Origin: Nereocystis luetkeana
Lineage: Eukaryota > Sar > Phaeophyceae > Laminariales > Laminariaceae
Direction of reading: 5' to 3'
DNA length: 64,000 nt
NCBI GenBank assembly: GCA_031213475.1
Contig: JARUPZ010000008.1
Location: 12,847,393 to 12,911,392 of the forward strand
The stretch's first letter is position 1; every line of letters starts with the position of its first letter. Position numbers and translations under genes: made by a program. The notes below the pieces were generated by a model. That model was not told where the DNA came from and ran no database searches. It saw nothing but the letters and a program-made list of their open reading frames with translations. Positions 54,163 through 63,513 of the stretch are shown piece after piece.

Positions 54163-55035
54163 TAATAGGGTTAGGGGCTGAAGGCACCCGCAAAACGAAT
54201 ACGTCTGAAACGAGCGACGACATTGATATAAGATAAAGGTCAACAAGGGGGTCATCTCATGCTTCATCTGAAACCCTAACCATAACCCTAACCCTAAGGA
54301 ACCCTCATTGATCCCAACTTTGGACGAATTAAAGTACGACGCGACTTTACTTAAGATTAGTAATCTGGAGCAGGAAATAGGGGACGCTGGCAGGGTGGAT
54401 CCATTTTCGGGAACACCTCGTTGTTGTATGGGGAAACAGTGACTGTGACTGAGCATCACTCCATGAGCGATATCGCAGCTCTGCCGCCGCACGACAAATC
54501 AGAAAGGCTATTAATAGGAAAAAACGGACCATGCCGCCCGCCCATCGTTGCAAGCGAGGTATACCGTCGACAACGGTATCAGTTTTGTGGTTGTTAATCT
54601 TACCGGGGTACCCAATCTCTGCGAAGAGGTGCCGCGTTGATCGCCAGACAACCGACGCGGGGGTGGCAACCCTGGGTGAGAGTCCCCGGCTGGTCGCAGC
54701 AGGAGGCCTCATTGATCCAGAGCTATATACGAATTAACCTACGACGCGATGTTACAACAGTATTCGTACTGGTCTTCGATAATCCTAGAGAGTTCTGAAG
54801 TCGCAACCTGCAACACCGCTTAGTTAAAAATGACGTAAACTGAAGCTCCGGGAGATTGTTAGCTTGCTGTACGGGTACGGGTGGGTGATGTGGAATCGCG
54901 CGGAACAAGTGCAAGCTCCGACCGGCGCACCACCAAAATCTACTGAGTGCCGACAACGTACCAACCACGCCATCTTGTCGGTACATACGCAAAGGGCCTC
55001 ATGCAGAACCTACGAGTAAGCGTCGACACGGCCGT
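54163..55035. other. No gene recognised
   Basis: Telomere-like CCCTAA repeats at 54265-54298, CTATTAATAG at 54508. A stretch near 54680-54740 (CCTCATTGATCC then GAATTAA) resembles 54300-54345, so the region is itself partly duplicated. Confidence 0.45.
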
Positions 55036-55039
55036 CCGA

Positions 55040-55345
55040 AAACCCCGATAGTTCGTGGCAGGGACCGTTCGAAGCGTATCAAAGCAAGAGGCTACTACCG
55101 AGGTGGGTGATCTTCCGAGACGAAGATCGGTGGATAGAGGTCCACACTACGTAAGCGAACAAAGGCTTGGCACGAAAGCGCACAGGTTGCTTACGACTTT
55201 GAAGTGCTTCCAGCCACCAAGGCGTCCACGAAACACTCACCCTCGGTGTTCAAAATCAACAACGAGCTTTGGCATACTGCAGTGAAGGCGGCTGAGTGAT
55301 ACCCGGGGGGGACTCGAAGCAGCCGAACGGTTCCGTGGTCATAGG
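55040..55345 (+). mobile_element. Possible degenerate LINE 3' fragment
   Basis: Plus frames show WQGPFEAYQSKR-like and GGDSKQPNGS / GLEAAERFRG words resembling the terminal part of the element at 51.3-52.0 kb. Heavily eroded. Confidence 0.3.
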
Positions 55346-55714
55346 GCGCGAGAAGACACGGAACAGAGAAAGCGGAACCAGGAATAAATACGGCAAACGA
55401 GGCACGAGGCTATCCAGTGGGTGGGACTTCTGTACGCTTTCCGTAGTGCAAACTGAAATATTTCGGCACATCTCCAGGGGCGGGTCCGCGGCGACAGTAC
55501 CGGTACCGACACCACACCGCTCTCGAGAAAACAGGAAAAGGCTGTATTTCTACTGTCCTCTTGTTCGTTTAGATGTTTTTCTTGTAACGCGTTTCATTTA
55601 TTATGCAGCGTCAGCTCCGTTTTGTGCGCTTCCCATTCAGTCGTGTGTTTTTTCTTTCGTGAAGTTTTTCTCGTTTTCCATATATATATACTGGTATAAA
55701 TTTTGTTTCCCGTT

Positions 55715-56340
55715 GCCCATGCGGGTTCTGCTGTTGGAAGGGTCGCAATGATGCTGGTGTGGACACCGTTGCTGTAATATCAAAAACAACACACTAAGGA
55801 GGTTACAGCCCGCGTGGCAATACATCGATATATATTCGGATCCCATGTGCCAGCTTCTGCATTGAATGCTACTCGTGAGACTGCGGTGCTTTCTGCTTGG
55901 TTCGAACATGGTACCTCGTATGTTGAGTTTTGTTTTTTCTCCATTTTTCCCCCCACCTAAGTTTCCTCCTCACGTGTGTGTCTAGTTTTTATCAACCGCT
56001 CTGACATCATCCCAAGAACGTATTATATGCTAGCTGATCGTTTTTTTTTGTTTTTCTTTCGTTATCCACTGCTTGCTGTTGTATCTCGGTTGCTGGCGTG
56101 TGTAGGTTGCGGTTGCCGTATCCAGAAATATGACAATGCATTGCCTCGTGTATTCTCCTTACTGCATTACAACGTAGCATCTGTGTCGTGGGTTTGTGAT
56201 CACAAACTTGAAGTGTTTCTTCAGGGTGAAAAAGCACGACACCTGATGATAGCATTTATTTCCTATTTTCTGTTTCCTTTTTTCTTTCTTCTCGGGTTAA
56301 TACGCATTTGGCGCCAGGGATATTTTTCGTGTTGCCTCTT
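55715..56340 (+). repeat. Long tandem duplication, unit 1
   Basis: Starts CATGCGGGTTCTGCTG near GGTCGCAATGATG; includes CCAGCTTCTGCATTGAATGC, TTTCCTCCTCACGTGTGTG, GTGTATTCTCCTTACTGCAT and ends near CTCGGGTTAATACGCATTTG. Matches unit 2 throughout. Confidence 0.82.
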
Positions 56341-56344
56341 GTCC

Positions 56345-57200
56345 TCGGGGGTTTGTTGGTAGGGTCGTAATGATGGTGGTGCGGACACCGTTGCTGTATA
56401 AGTCATTCTTATCGGAAAGTGTTTTTTTCGCATTTTTCGACATTTTTTTCGTTCAATTTTTCATCTTCCATTTTTTCCTGTTTTTTTTCCACGTGTATGT
56501 GTGAAATTTAACGAACTTCTTTTTTTTGCTTCTGGAAAATTCACGGATAGTGATAAAACGCCTCAGTATATATTCATCCATATCTATCTCCGATTATTCC
56601 CAAACTTCAGAAAATATGGAAAACAATGCTCCCCGGTAGGAATGAGCCTAAGAAGGTGGTGACAGACCGCGTGACTAGTACTTCCATATATATATATATG
56701 TGGATCGAATGCCAGCTGCTGCATTGGATGCTCTATTCGCGAGACTCTTGTGCTTGGTTTGAACATGGTATGTTGGGTTTTGTATAAATATTTCATTTTT
56801 CCTTCGCCACCTAAAACATTTCCTCCTCACTTCTCTAGTTTTCCACGCGCTAGGACATTTTTTCAAGAATGTATTTTCTCCCACCTGGTCGTACTTTTGA
56901 GTTTTTTTCTTTTTTTCGTCTTTTCCTCGTTCACTGCTGTATCTGTATTGCTGGCATGTATGTGCAGTTTGCGCTTTGCCCCATCCATTACGATGACAGG
57001 GTTGTGCCTCGTTTATTCTCCTTGCTGCATTACAAGGTAGATGGGTCTGTGTCATGGGTTTGTGATGACAGAGTTTGGGTTTCATCGGGGTGAAGAACCA
57101 CTACAACTGCTTATTATGCTATCAAATATTGAAATGTCTCCCATTTTCTGTTCCCTTTTTCGTATATTTCTCGGGTTATTAGGCATTTTGGCGTAATCTT
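56345..57200 (+). repeat. Long tandem duplication, unit 2, with insertion
   Basis: Same landmarks (CCAGCTGCTGCATTGGATGC, TTTCCTCCTCACTTCTC, GTTTATTCTCCTTGCTGCAT, CTCGGGTTATTAGGCATTTT). It is longer than unit 1 because of a ~240-bp insertion at 56405-56645. Confidence 0.82.
56405..56645. repeat. Dispersed ~240-bp repeat inserted in unit 2
   Basis: Absent from unit 1 at the corresponding place and homologous to 25725-25965, so it is a mobile insertion. Ends and target duplication could not be fixed by eye. Confidence 0.7.
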
Positions 57201-57459
57201 GTTGATAGTACAACCAGGTACAATTTGTATGGTCCCGTGGATATAAATTTGAACTACTTCGTACAAACCTTATCTGTGTACGCGACAGACGTCCATCTAT
57301 GAGTCGAGCGCATATGAAATGAAGATTTTTGACACCAAACACCAAACCATCGAGAAGCCGACACGACAGTTCTTCATATTAAACCCTTCTTTCTACCCGT
57401 GGAAATCCAGCACAACCAGTGTCCGTGCCCATCCTTCAATCCTAGATAGTTACAAGTTA

Positions 57460-57627
57460 TTATGTGGTCAAAAACCCGTACGGTTCATCGTTGTACACTA
57501 CGTCCGAGATATGCTTGCCAACTTCTCGGTAATGTTGTAGATGAGTGGGCAGCAGGAACTCGTACCCATCTGAAATGCGATCTAAAATCCATGCGCGTAC
57601 CAGGAACCCAATCACCCTGCTGTCCAT
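57460..57627 (-). CDS. Small ORF or first exon, 55 codons, unknown
   Basis: ATG at 57627 (MDSRVIGFLVRAWILDRI) to YREVGKHISDVVYNDEPYG, stop at 57460. Composition and codon pattern look genuinely coding. A GT inside GGGTTTTTG near the end could be a donor, making it a first exon. The right-hand part runs into a dispersed repeat. No domain recognised. Confidence 0.35.
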   Translation of the reverse strand: MDSRVIGFLVRAWILDRISDGYEFLLPTHLQHYREVGKHISDVVYNDEPYGFLTT

Positions 57628-57664
57628 GTAAACAACAGTAGATCGTCGCGCTCGGGCAGATAGT

Positions 57665-58205
57665 TGAATGCACGGTGCGGTTCGGTGCGGTGTTCAGATG
57701 TCGGCAACCCTACGGTGCGGTTCGGTTGTGTTTGAAGTCCTACGGTGCGGTTCGGTGCGGTTTTTCTATTTATTTCGTAAATTTATGGTGCGGTGCGGTT
57801 TTGCAGAGGCAAAAACCCTACGGTGCAGTTAAGCGCACCGAACCGCACCGAACCGATAGGAAAACCCGCACCGGAAAAAACCGTGCTAAATACCGGTTTG
57901 TTTCAAGGGAACCACAACGTTGAATAACCGACCTAACGTTTTTTGGCACCGTACCTTGATTTGATGTACACGGTGCGGTTCGGTTTCGACGGCATATTCC
58001 TGCGGTGCGGTTCGATGCGGTTCCCGAGATCGTATATGTCACTACGGCTGGGTTTGATGCGGTGTTTCACATGTCGTGAACCTGACGGCACGGTACGGTG
58101 CGGGTGTCAGAAACCAGATAACCTACGGTCGGTGTGGTTCGGTGCGGTTTTCCGATGTCGCAAAGCCTAATGTGCGGTGCGGTGCGGTAAACCGCACTGA
58201 ACCGT
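57665..58205 (+). repeat. GGTGCGGTTC degenerate array
   Basis: Dozens of GCGGTTCGGTGCGGTTT and, near the ends, inverted ACCGCACCGAACCG words at irregular spacing. The array ends on inverted copies, so parts can pair as hairpins. ORFs through it (RFGAVRCGF) are repeat translations. Confidence 0.9.
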
Positions 58206-58244
58206 TAGATGACCGACTGCACCTTGTATTACCCAGGTAACCTC

Positions 58245-58735
58245 TTAATAGAACATCTCACATTCTCCTATACGAACATGTGCATAGTCCTGGAACCACC
58301 TGGAAGCAGCTCGTAATCTCCAGACTACTTGTTTGTCCTGGAACCGTCTCGGGAACACAGAATCACAGAGTATGGACGATGCCCCCTCTATTTCCTTCAG
58401 CCTGCCCAAACTTGTTTGCTCTACGAGTACAGTTTTTTCCCGATCCGAGCTCGAGATATTCCACACACATTCTTCTAGGTTTTTCTTGGTTCAAAATTAC
58501 TTCATGATGATCTGCTCCGCATAACAGTTTCCGGCCATTTCGATGCAAAAATAAGAAGCTCACGCCGTCATGACCTCCAGTTTGCCAATGGACAGTTTTC
58601 TCTGAACAATGACCCGTCACGATCCTGAAGGACCATAAAACTGTCGACTAAGGATTGTGTACTAAGAAAAAAAGTTAGGCAAAACATGGACTCAACTAAG
58701 ACCAAAATTGCTGGCAAAGTGTTTCACGTTATTCA
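58245..58735. other. Unclear; coding-like minus frames without support
   Basis: Two overlapping minus frames look protein-like in part (HRNGRKLLCGADHHEVILN; DKQVVWRLRAASRWFQDYAH) but cannot be joined by obvious splice sites. May be a decayed gene or element. Confidence 0.25.
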
Positions 58736-59129
58736 ATAGTATATCCTATTAAGACTGCGCCTAGGTAAATATATATGTTCACCACAAAAATAGACACGCG
58801 GGCGCCCACAACAGCAGACCCTTTTAGGTATCTATCTCCCGAAATCCTTTGACAATGAAAAACAAACCGGAGCGCGGTCATTATATATATAGGACGATGT
58901 CTTACAGAAATTGTTTTTTTATGCGACACACAAGTGACACAACCTGCAAAAAAAAAAGAACGTTTTCGTCGCCGATCGTTCCCCATCACACCATCACACC
59001 AATAGTAGTGCTCTTGTTCGTTGGTCATCATGATCGCCGTCCTCATATATATGAAGTAAGTGTCGAAAGGTCAGGGTTAGGCTGATAGACAGGCCAAATC
59101 TGTATGCACCAACGCGCCTTCCCGAGGAA

Positions 59130-59467
59130 TATCTCTCTCTTTCTCTCATCCCATTTATTATCTTCGCACATCTTCTCTCTCTCCTTCCAACTCGTAGCTC
59201 AGATCCGGGGTCACATAGCAGGCTCTTCTACCCCCTTCCCGCTACGGTACGTGCCTTCATTTTTATCGCGAGAAGATTTCAGCCTTTTCTTCCCTCGTCG
59301 ACTCGCATCGAATTGTGCCTACCCACGCTGCAAGGCGCTCTCAACAATTGAATCCTTTTTAATTTTAATTTTCGCAAATAAAGTCAAAGTCCGACCCTTC
59401 TGGGGCTCGAGCCCAGGACTCAAACAAGTAGAATTCGAGGTTAACCACTTGAACCACCGGGGCGACC
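59130..59467 (-). mobile_element. tRNA-derived SINE, copy 4
   Basis: Minus orientation; box B GGCTCGAGCCC variant, box A TGGTTCAAGTGG, head end GGTCGCCCC at 59467. Faces copy 5, 66 bp away. Confidence 0.94.
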
Positions 59468-59533
59468 TGCTTGGACGATCAGAACTCCATGAACAACTCC
59501 CATACAGCACACTAGTGGAGCCTATATAATACC

Positions 59534-59862
59534 GGTCGCCCCGGTGGTTCAAGTGGTTAGCCTCGAATTCTACTTGTTTGAGTCCTGGGTTCGAGCCACA
59601 GGTGGGTCGGACTTTGACTCTATTTGCAAAAATAAAAAAATGATTCAATTATTGAGAGCGCCTTGCAGCGTGAGTAGGCACACTTCGATGCGAGTCGACG
59701 AGGGAAGAAAAGGCTGAAATCTTCTCGCGATAAAAATGAAGGCACGTACCCTAGCGGGAAGGGGGGAGAAGAGCCTGCTATGTGACCCCGGATCTGAGTT
59801 ACGAGTTGGAAGGAGGGAGAAGATGTGCGAAGATAATGAATGGGATGAGAGAAGAGAGAGAT
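59534..59862 (+). mobile_element. tRNA-derived SINE, copy 5
   Basis: Plus orientation, head GGTCGCCCCGGTGGTTCAAG, box B GGTTCGAGCCA, body as in the other copies, purine-rich end. Head-to-head with copy 4, giving a ~330-bp inverted repeat. Confidence 0.94.
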
Positions 59863-60477
59863 ATAAGACGGTATGAATAGGGCAGATCTTGGAGATACTG
59901 CGGTAAACATATATATGCTGTCTCGAGTGAAATCGTGAATGGGCCGATAACCGCCCCATCCACAGCCCATTCTATACACAACCTTGCTCGGCTTTGCTCC
60001 TCGCGGGATATATATATAATATATATATACCAGGTATATGTATCACCCCACTGCTGCTGCTGCTCCTGCTGGTGCGAGTACACACGAATCTCTAGACCAT
60101 AACGAGCCGTGGGGATAAGCACCACGCCCTACGCGGCAGATAAACAGTGTTTGGTTCGAGATGACACCTGACACCTGACATCCCAGGGCGCCCTGACGGC
60201 CACGAAAGTTGGGGAAAGTGCGATGGATGGTGGACGTCACGGAATCTGCGGTGAGGCCGACCCGGACTGCAAAACCAACGCAGCGCCTCTGCCGGAATGT
60301 CTTGTCACCATACGTGTCACGGTGGGGTTAACGCTGACGAGAAGGTTAGCGATAATGACGGGGCAGCCAACGGGACCGTGCCCCCCCCCCCCCCCCGCGG
60401 GGAGCCTTCGTCGCAATTTGTTTCACGGCTGGAGAGCGCGGCGACGGCGTGCGAATGCGGTTTTTTTGTATGCCACA

Positions 60478-61187
60478 TACATGGATAGCGTTTGCCAAAC
60501 GACATGTCCCCAAGACAGTCGCCCCGGTGATTAAAGTGGTTAACCTCGAATTCTACTTGTTTGAGTCCTGGGTTCGAGCCCCAGGTGGGTCGGACTTTGA
60601 CTTTATTTGCAAAAATATAAAAGGATTCAAATGTTGAGAGCGCCTCGCAGCGTGGGTAGGCACAATCCGATGCGAGTCGTCGAGGAAAGAAAAAGCTGAA
60701 ATATTCTCGAGATAAGAATGAAGGCGTGTACCGTAGCGGGAAGGGGGGAGAAGAGCCTGCTATGTGACCCCGGATCTGAATTACGAGTTGGAAGGAGAGA
60801 GAGAAGATGTGCGAAGATAATGAATGGGATGAAAAAAAAAAAAGAAGAAAATGACAGTGCTACAGAGAGACATCATGAAACATATTTTAAAAGGCAAAGT
60901 CGAGAAGGAGGGCGGCACAGCGCTGGCATCGACTATTGATGGAGCACTATGATGCTGTATGCATATTTTAGATCGTGGTACGGTACCGTCGTAACTGTTG
61001 AGAGTGGATAACGTTTGTCAAATCACATGCCCCTAAGACAGTGCGACAGACATCATGAAACGTTTTTTGAAAGGAAATTTCGAGAAGGAGGGAGGCACAG
61101 CGCTGGTATTGACTATTGATGGTGAACTATGATGCTCTATGCATATTTTAGACCATGGTACGGTGCCGTCCCAACGGTTGTTGGGAG
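60478..61187 (+). repeat. Tandem duplication with one unit interrupted by a SINE
   Basis: Unit 1 = 60478-60519 plus 60853-61003; unit 2 = 61004-61187. Shared landmarks: GATA(G/A)CGTTTG(C/T)CAAA, CC(C/T)(C/A)AAGACAGT, AGACATCATGAAAC, GGCACAGCGCTGG, TATGCATATTTTAGA. Unit 2 is the empty site for the SINE in unit 1. Confidence 0.9.
60520..60852 (+). mobile_element. tRNA-derived SINE, copy 6, with target duplication
   Basis: Begins CGCCCCGGTGATTAAAGTGG, box B GGTTCGAGCCC, tail GAAAAAAAAAAAAGAAGAAA. Flanked by GACAGT on both sides (60514-60519 and 60853-60858); the paralogous unit at 61004 has one GACAGT and no SINE. Confidence 0.95.
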
Positions 61188-61275
61188 TTCTTCTCTGAAT
61201 TTGTAGATAAAGGTGCGCACAATCCTGGCATCACCGAAGGGTGTGTCTTCAGCGGGCTCGGTCGCACGCAGCTCG
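61140..61275 (-). CDS. Possible exon or decayed gene end, unknown
   Basis: Minus frame ELRATEPAEDTPFGDARIV then RTFIYKFREELPTTVG ends at a stop at 61137, in a duplicated segment. Strongly protein-like composition, but no start or acceptor is clear. Confidence 0.25.
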
Positions 61276-61607
61276 TTTAGTGTTGAGTAATAATGTGTGT
61301 GTTTGCACCTGTCCGCCGTGCTGTGGTATTGTACGTGTTGGGCATTAGTACGTGTATGTGCTGGGTTCAGTGCTGGTACAACTCGACTACACTGGTAGAC
61401 GGCAGTACTGCTGAAATGCTTTGCCTTCCTTCTTCGAGCGCAACTCCCTCCGTATGGCAACTCGGTCATCTGTTCAGCCACGAGCACACTGCTGTATCGT
61501 GCACGACAAAGTGTTTATACTCTAGTAGGTCGGTTTCTGCCGTGTCGAGGTGATTAGCAAAATCCCGACAGACAGGGCATTCAACCGTTCTACGATATAT
61601 ACGTTAG

Positions 61608-61696
61608 CCCTTTTAGAACCGCAGTCCCGTTTTGGGGACAATCCTGTCTAATTCTAAGTAGTTTGTCCCCACAACGGGACTGCGGTTCTAAAAGGG
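61608..61696. mobile_element. MITE-2 copy, near-consensus
   Basis: CCCTTTTAGAACCGCAGTCC to GGTTCTAAAAGGG with nearly perfect arms. The flanks are TTAG on both sides, a variant of the TTAA target. Confidence 0.88.
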
Positions 61697-61762
61697 TTAG
61701 GGGAGCAACGCGAGATGAGGCCGGCTAAAATTCGGTGCACTAAACCGCGTATTGTATGAACG

Positions 61763-62156
61763 AACAGACAAATCGGAAAAATGGGAACGAAACAAAAAAT
61801 GAGAACGGACGTTTTTTTTAGAAAGCAAACCAATTGTGTACAACTCCAAGAAAAAAAGTTGACAGTCCTGTGGGGCTGTACAGCAGCCTTCGAATGAGCT
61901 GTCGCTCAGGCTGGAAGTCCTCGGCATCGCCGCGGTAGCCAGCATCTAGAGAAATCACAATAGAGCCAGCGTATATCGCTTTTTGCGCCCACCCGAAGGC
62001 ACGAGATGGAGCATGACCGTTCTGACGAGCTCCTCTCACAGGGCTGGCCAAGGGGTTTCGCAGGATCATTTTGGTTATCTGATACACCACATGGTTCTGG
62101 AGATACGGCTTGGTTCTCATTTTAGGTTTCGTTCCCATTTTTCCGATTTGTCTGTT
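61763..62156 (-). mobile_element. 394-bp inverted-repeat element carrying an ORF
   Basis: The two ends are perfect 31-bp inverted repeats beginning AACAGACAAATCGGAAAAAT; similarity continues imperfectly for about 15 bp further. Internal sequence is protein-like. Target duplication unclear (GAACG / GACGG flanks). Confidence 0.75.
61818..62138 (-). CDS. 106-codon ORF inside the inverted-repeat element
   Basis: The ATG lies within the terminal repeat (MGTKPKMRTKPY), then HVVYQITKMILRNPLASP, AIYAGSIVISLDAGYRGDAE, QPERQLIRRLLYSP and a hydrophobic end (LSTFFLGVVHNWFAF). Normal amino-acid composition, ordinary codons, full-length open frame. Not recognised. Could be a captured host-gene fragment (Pack-type element) or a small protein of the element. 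Confidence 0.45.
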   Translation of the reverse strand: MGTKPKMRTKPYLQNHVVYQITKMILRNPLASPVRGARQNGHAPSRAFGWAQKAIYAGSIVISLDAGYRGDAEDFQPERQLIRRLLYSPTGLSTFFLGVVHNWFAF

Positions 62157-62439
62157 GACGGCGAATCACTCCCACCGGGGGGTGTGCATTCGCGTCGTTT
62201 TTGACGGCACTGGATTATATATCCAAGGAATGTTTTGAATCAATATTTTTTTTTGTACACGCGTAAAACGAAGACATTTTTGATCGAAGGAGTTTTTATC
62301 GGAAACACCTGCAAAATATTCGTGGCACATTTGGGAAACAAATGTTGCACGCAAGGCCCGAAACCCTAACTTCTTGCCTTTGGAGCACACTTAAGGTTAA
62401 GCCATACACTAGAAATGCCTGGAAAATCTTGGATCAGAA

Positions 62440-62740
62440 ATTACGGGATAAATCCCGCGGAATCACGAAACCACGGGACTCATTTCGACGGGATATGGGA
62501 AATCTCCAGTTTCACATGTTCGCACGGGACGGGACACGGAGTTCTCAGGATTCGCTCAAAATTCACGGGAGATCGAGATTGAAATAAAAAGCACGGGAGG
62601 GGTTCGGGATCGTGAACATTTCCACGGGATCAGTTTGGACCGGATCGCGATTTTCAAAATCCCACGGGATTACGGGATTCTTAATATCGCGTGGAGTCCC
62701 GCGATATTTTCACAACGGAATGAAATCCCGAGGAAAGCCC
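62440..62740 (+). repeat. Degenerate CACGGGAT motif cluster
   Basis: ACGGGATAAATCCCG, CACGGGAC, CCACGGGATCA, GATTACGGGATTC and similar words without a constant period; many are followed by inverted ATCCCG partners. Confidence 0.65.
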
Positions 62741-62744
62741 TGAT

Positions 62745-63390
62745 AAACTAATTTTGTCTGCAGAAGAAAAAAAAGTTGGGACAGTTTATAAATAATTGAA
62801 AGTGGGATTTTGAAAGCTTCGTAATCGCTACTGGTATAATTCTCTGTGGGTAGTACAAAAATTTCAGTTGTACAAACTTTCAGGACGGCACTACGAGTAC
62901 TCGTTCATGTTTACGATTCGTTTGGAATTTTGAATTGTTCCCATTGCAAGTACCGAACATACACAGATAAACGTTAACGGATTATACGTACCACGCCCGA
63001 ATCCGCAGTTAAGTTGGAGTTCAGCGATTTTGTTTCCTGTCGGGAAAACAGCTTTATGGCCGAATTTTAACAGGTAGGTGTCATAGATGTTTGAAATAAA
63101 CGGTGGCCATCGTGGTGGTGCACCTACCGAAGAGTATCACCCCTAAATTCGGGTTGTCTTCACCGAGAATGCCAACACCCGTTTTATCTCTTGCGACGTC
63201 CTTCTATATATCGTTCTTTATTGTGGTCTCCCCACGCCTTTCCAACCCCCTCTTTCAGTCCTAGGCAACCGCCACTCGATTACAACCAGCAAATTCACAA
63301 ACCAGTGTTTCGAACGTCCTACCCTTCATTGCCTCTGCCCCTGGTCCTCCGTCTGAGCTGTTGCAGGAACTGAGATATACATATCCGAGA
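62745..63390. other. No gene recognised; possible promoter region of the next feature
   Basis: AT-rich to mixed sequence. A CT-rich stretch (63220-63350) lies just before the signal-peptide-like ORF. Confidence 0.3.
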
Positions 63391-63393
63391 ACG

Positions 63394-63513
63394 ATGATGG
63401 TCCACGCCAGTTTACGTCAGTTGAGCCTCTTGATGCTGGTGCTGATGCTGCCACTGCTACCCACGATACTGGCGCAAGGCAAGAAATATGCACCCTTACC
63501 ACGCGTCCAGTGA
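63394..63513 (+). CDS. Possible first exon with secretory signal peptide
   Basis: ATGATG start, then a short polar region (VHASLRQLS), a hydrophobic core of about 15 residues rich in Leu/Met (LLMLVLMLPLLP) and TILAQ, an AxA-type cleavage context. A stop follows after 39 codons. The CAAG|GCAAGA just after the hydrophobic core matches the consensus for the rare GC-type splice donor, so this may be exon 1 of a secreted protein continuing right. Not proven. Confidence 0.35.
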   Translation: MMVHASLRQLSLLMLVLMLPLLPTILAQGKKYAPLPRVQ

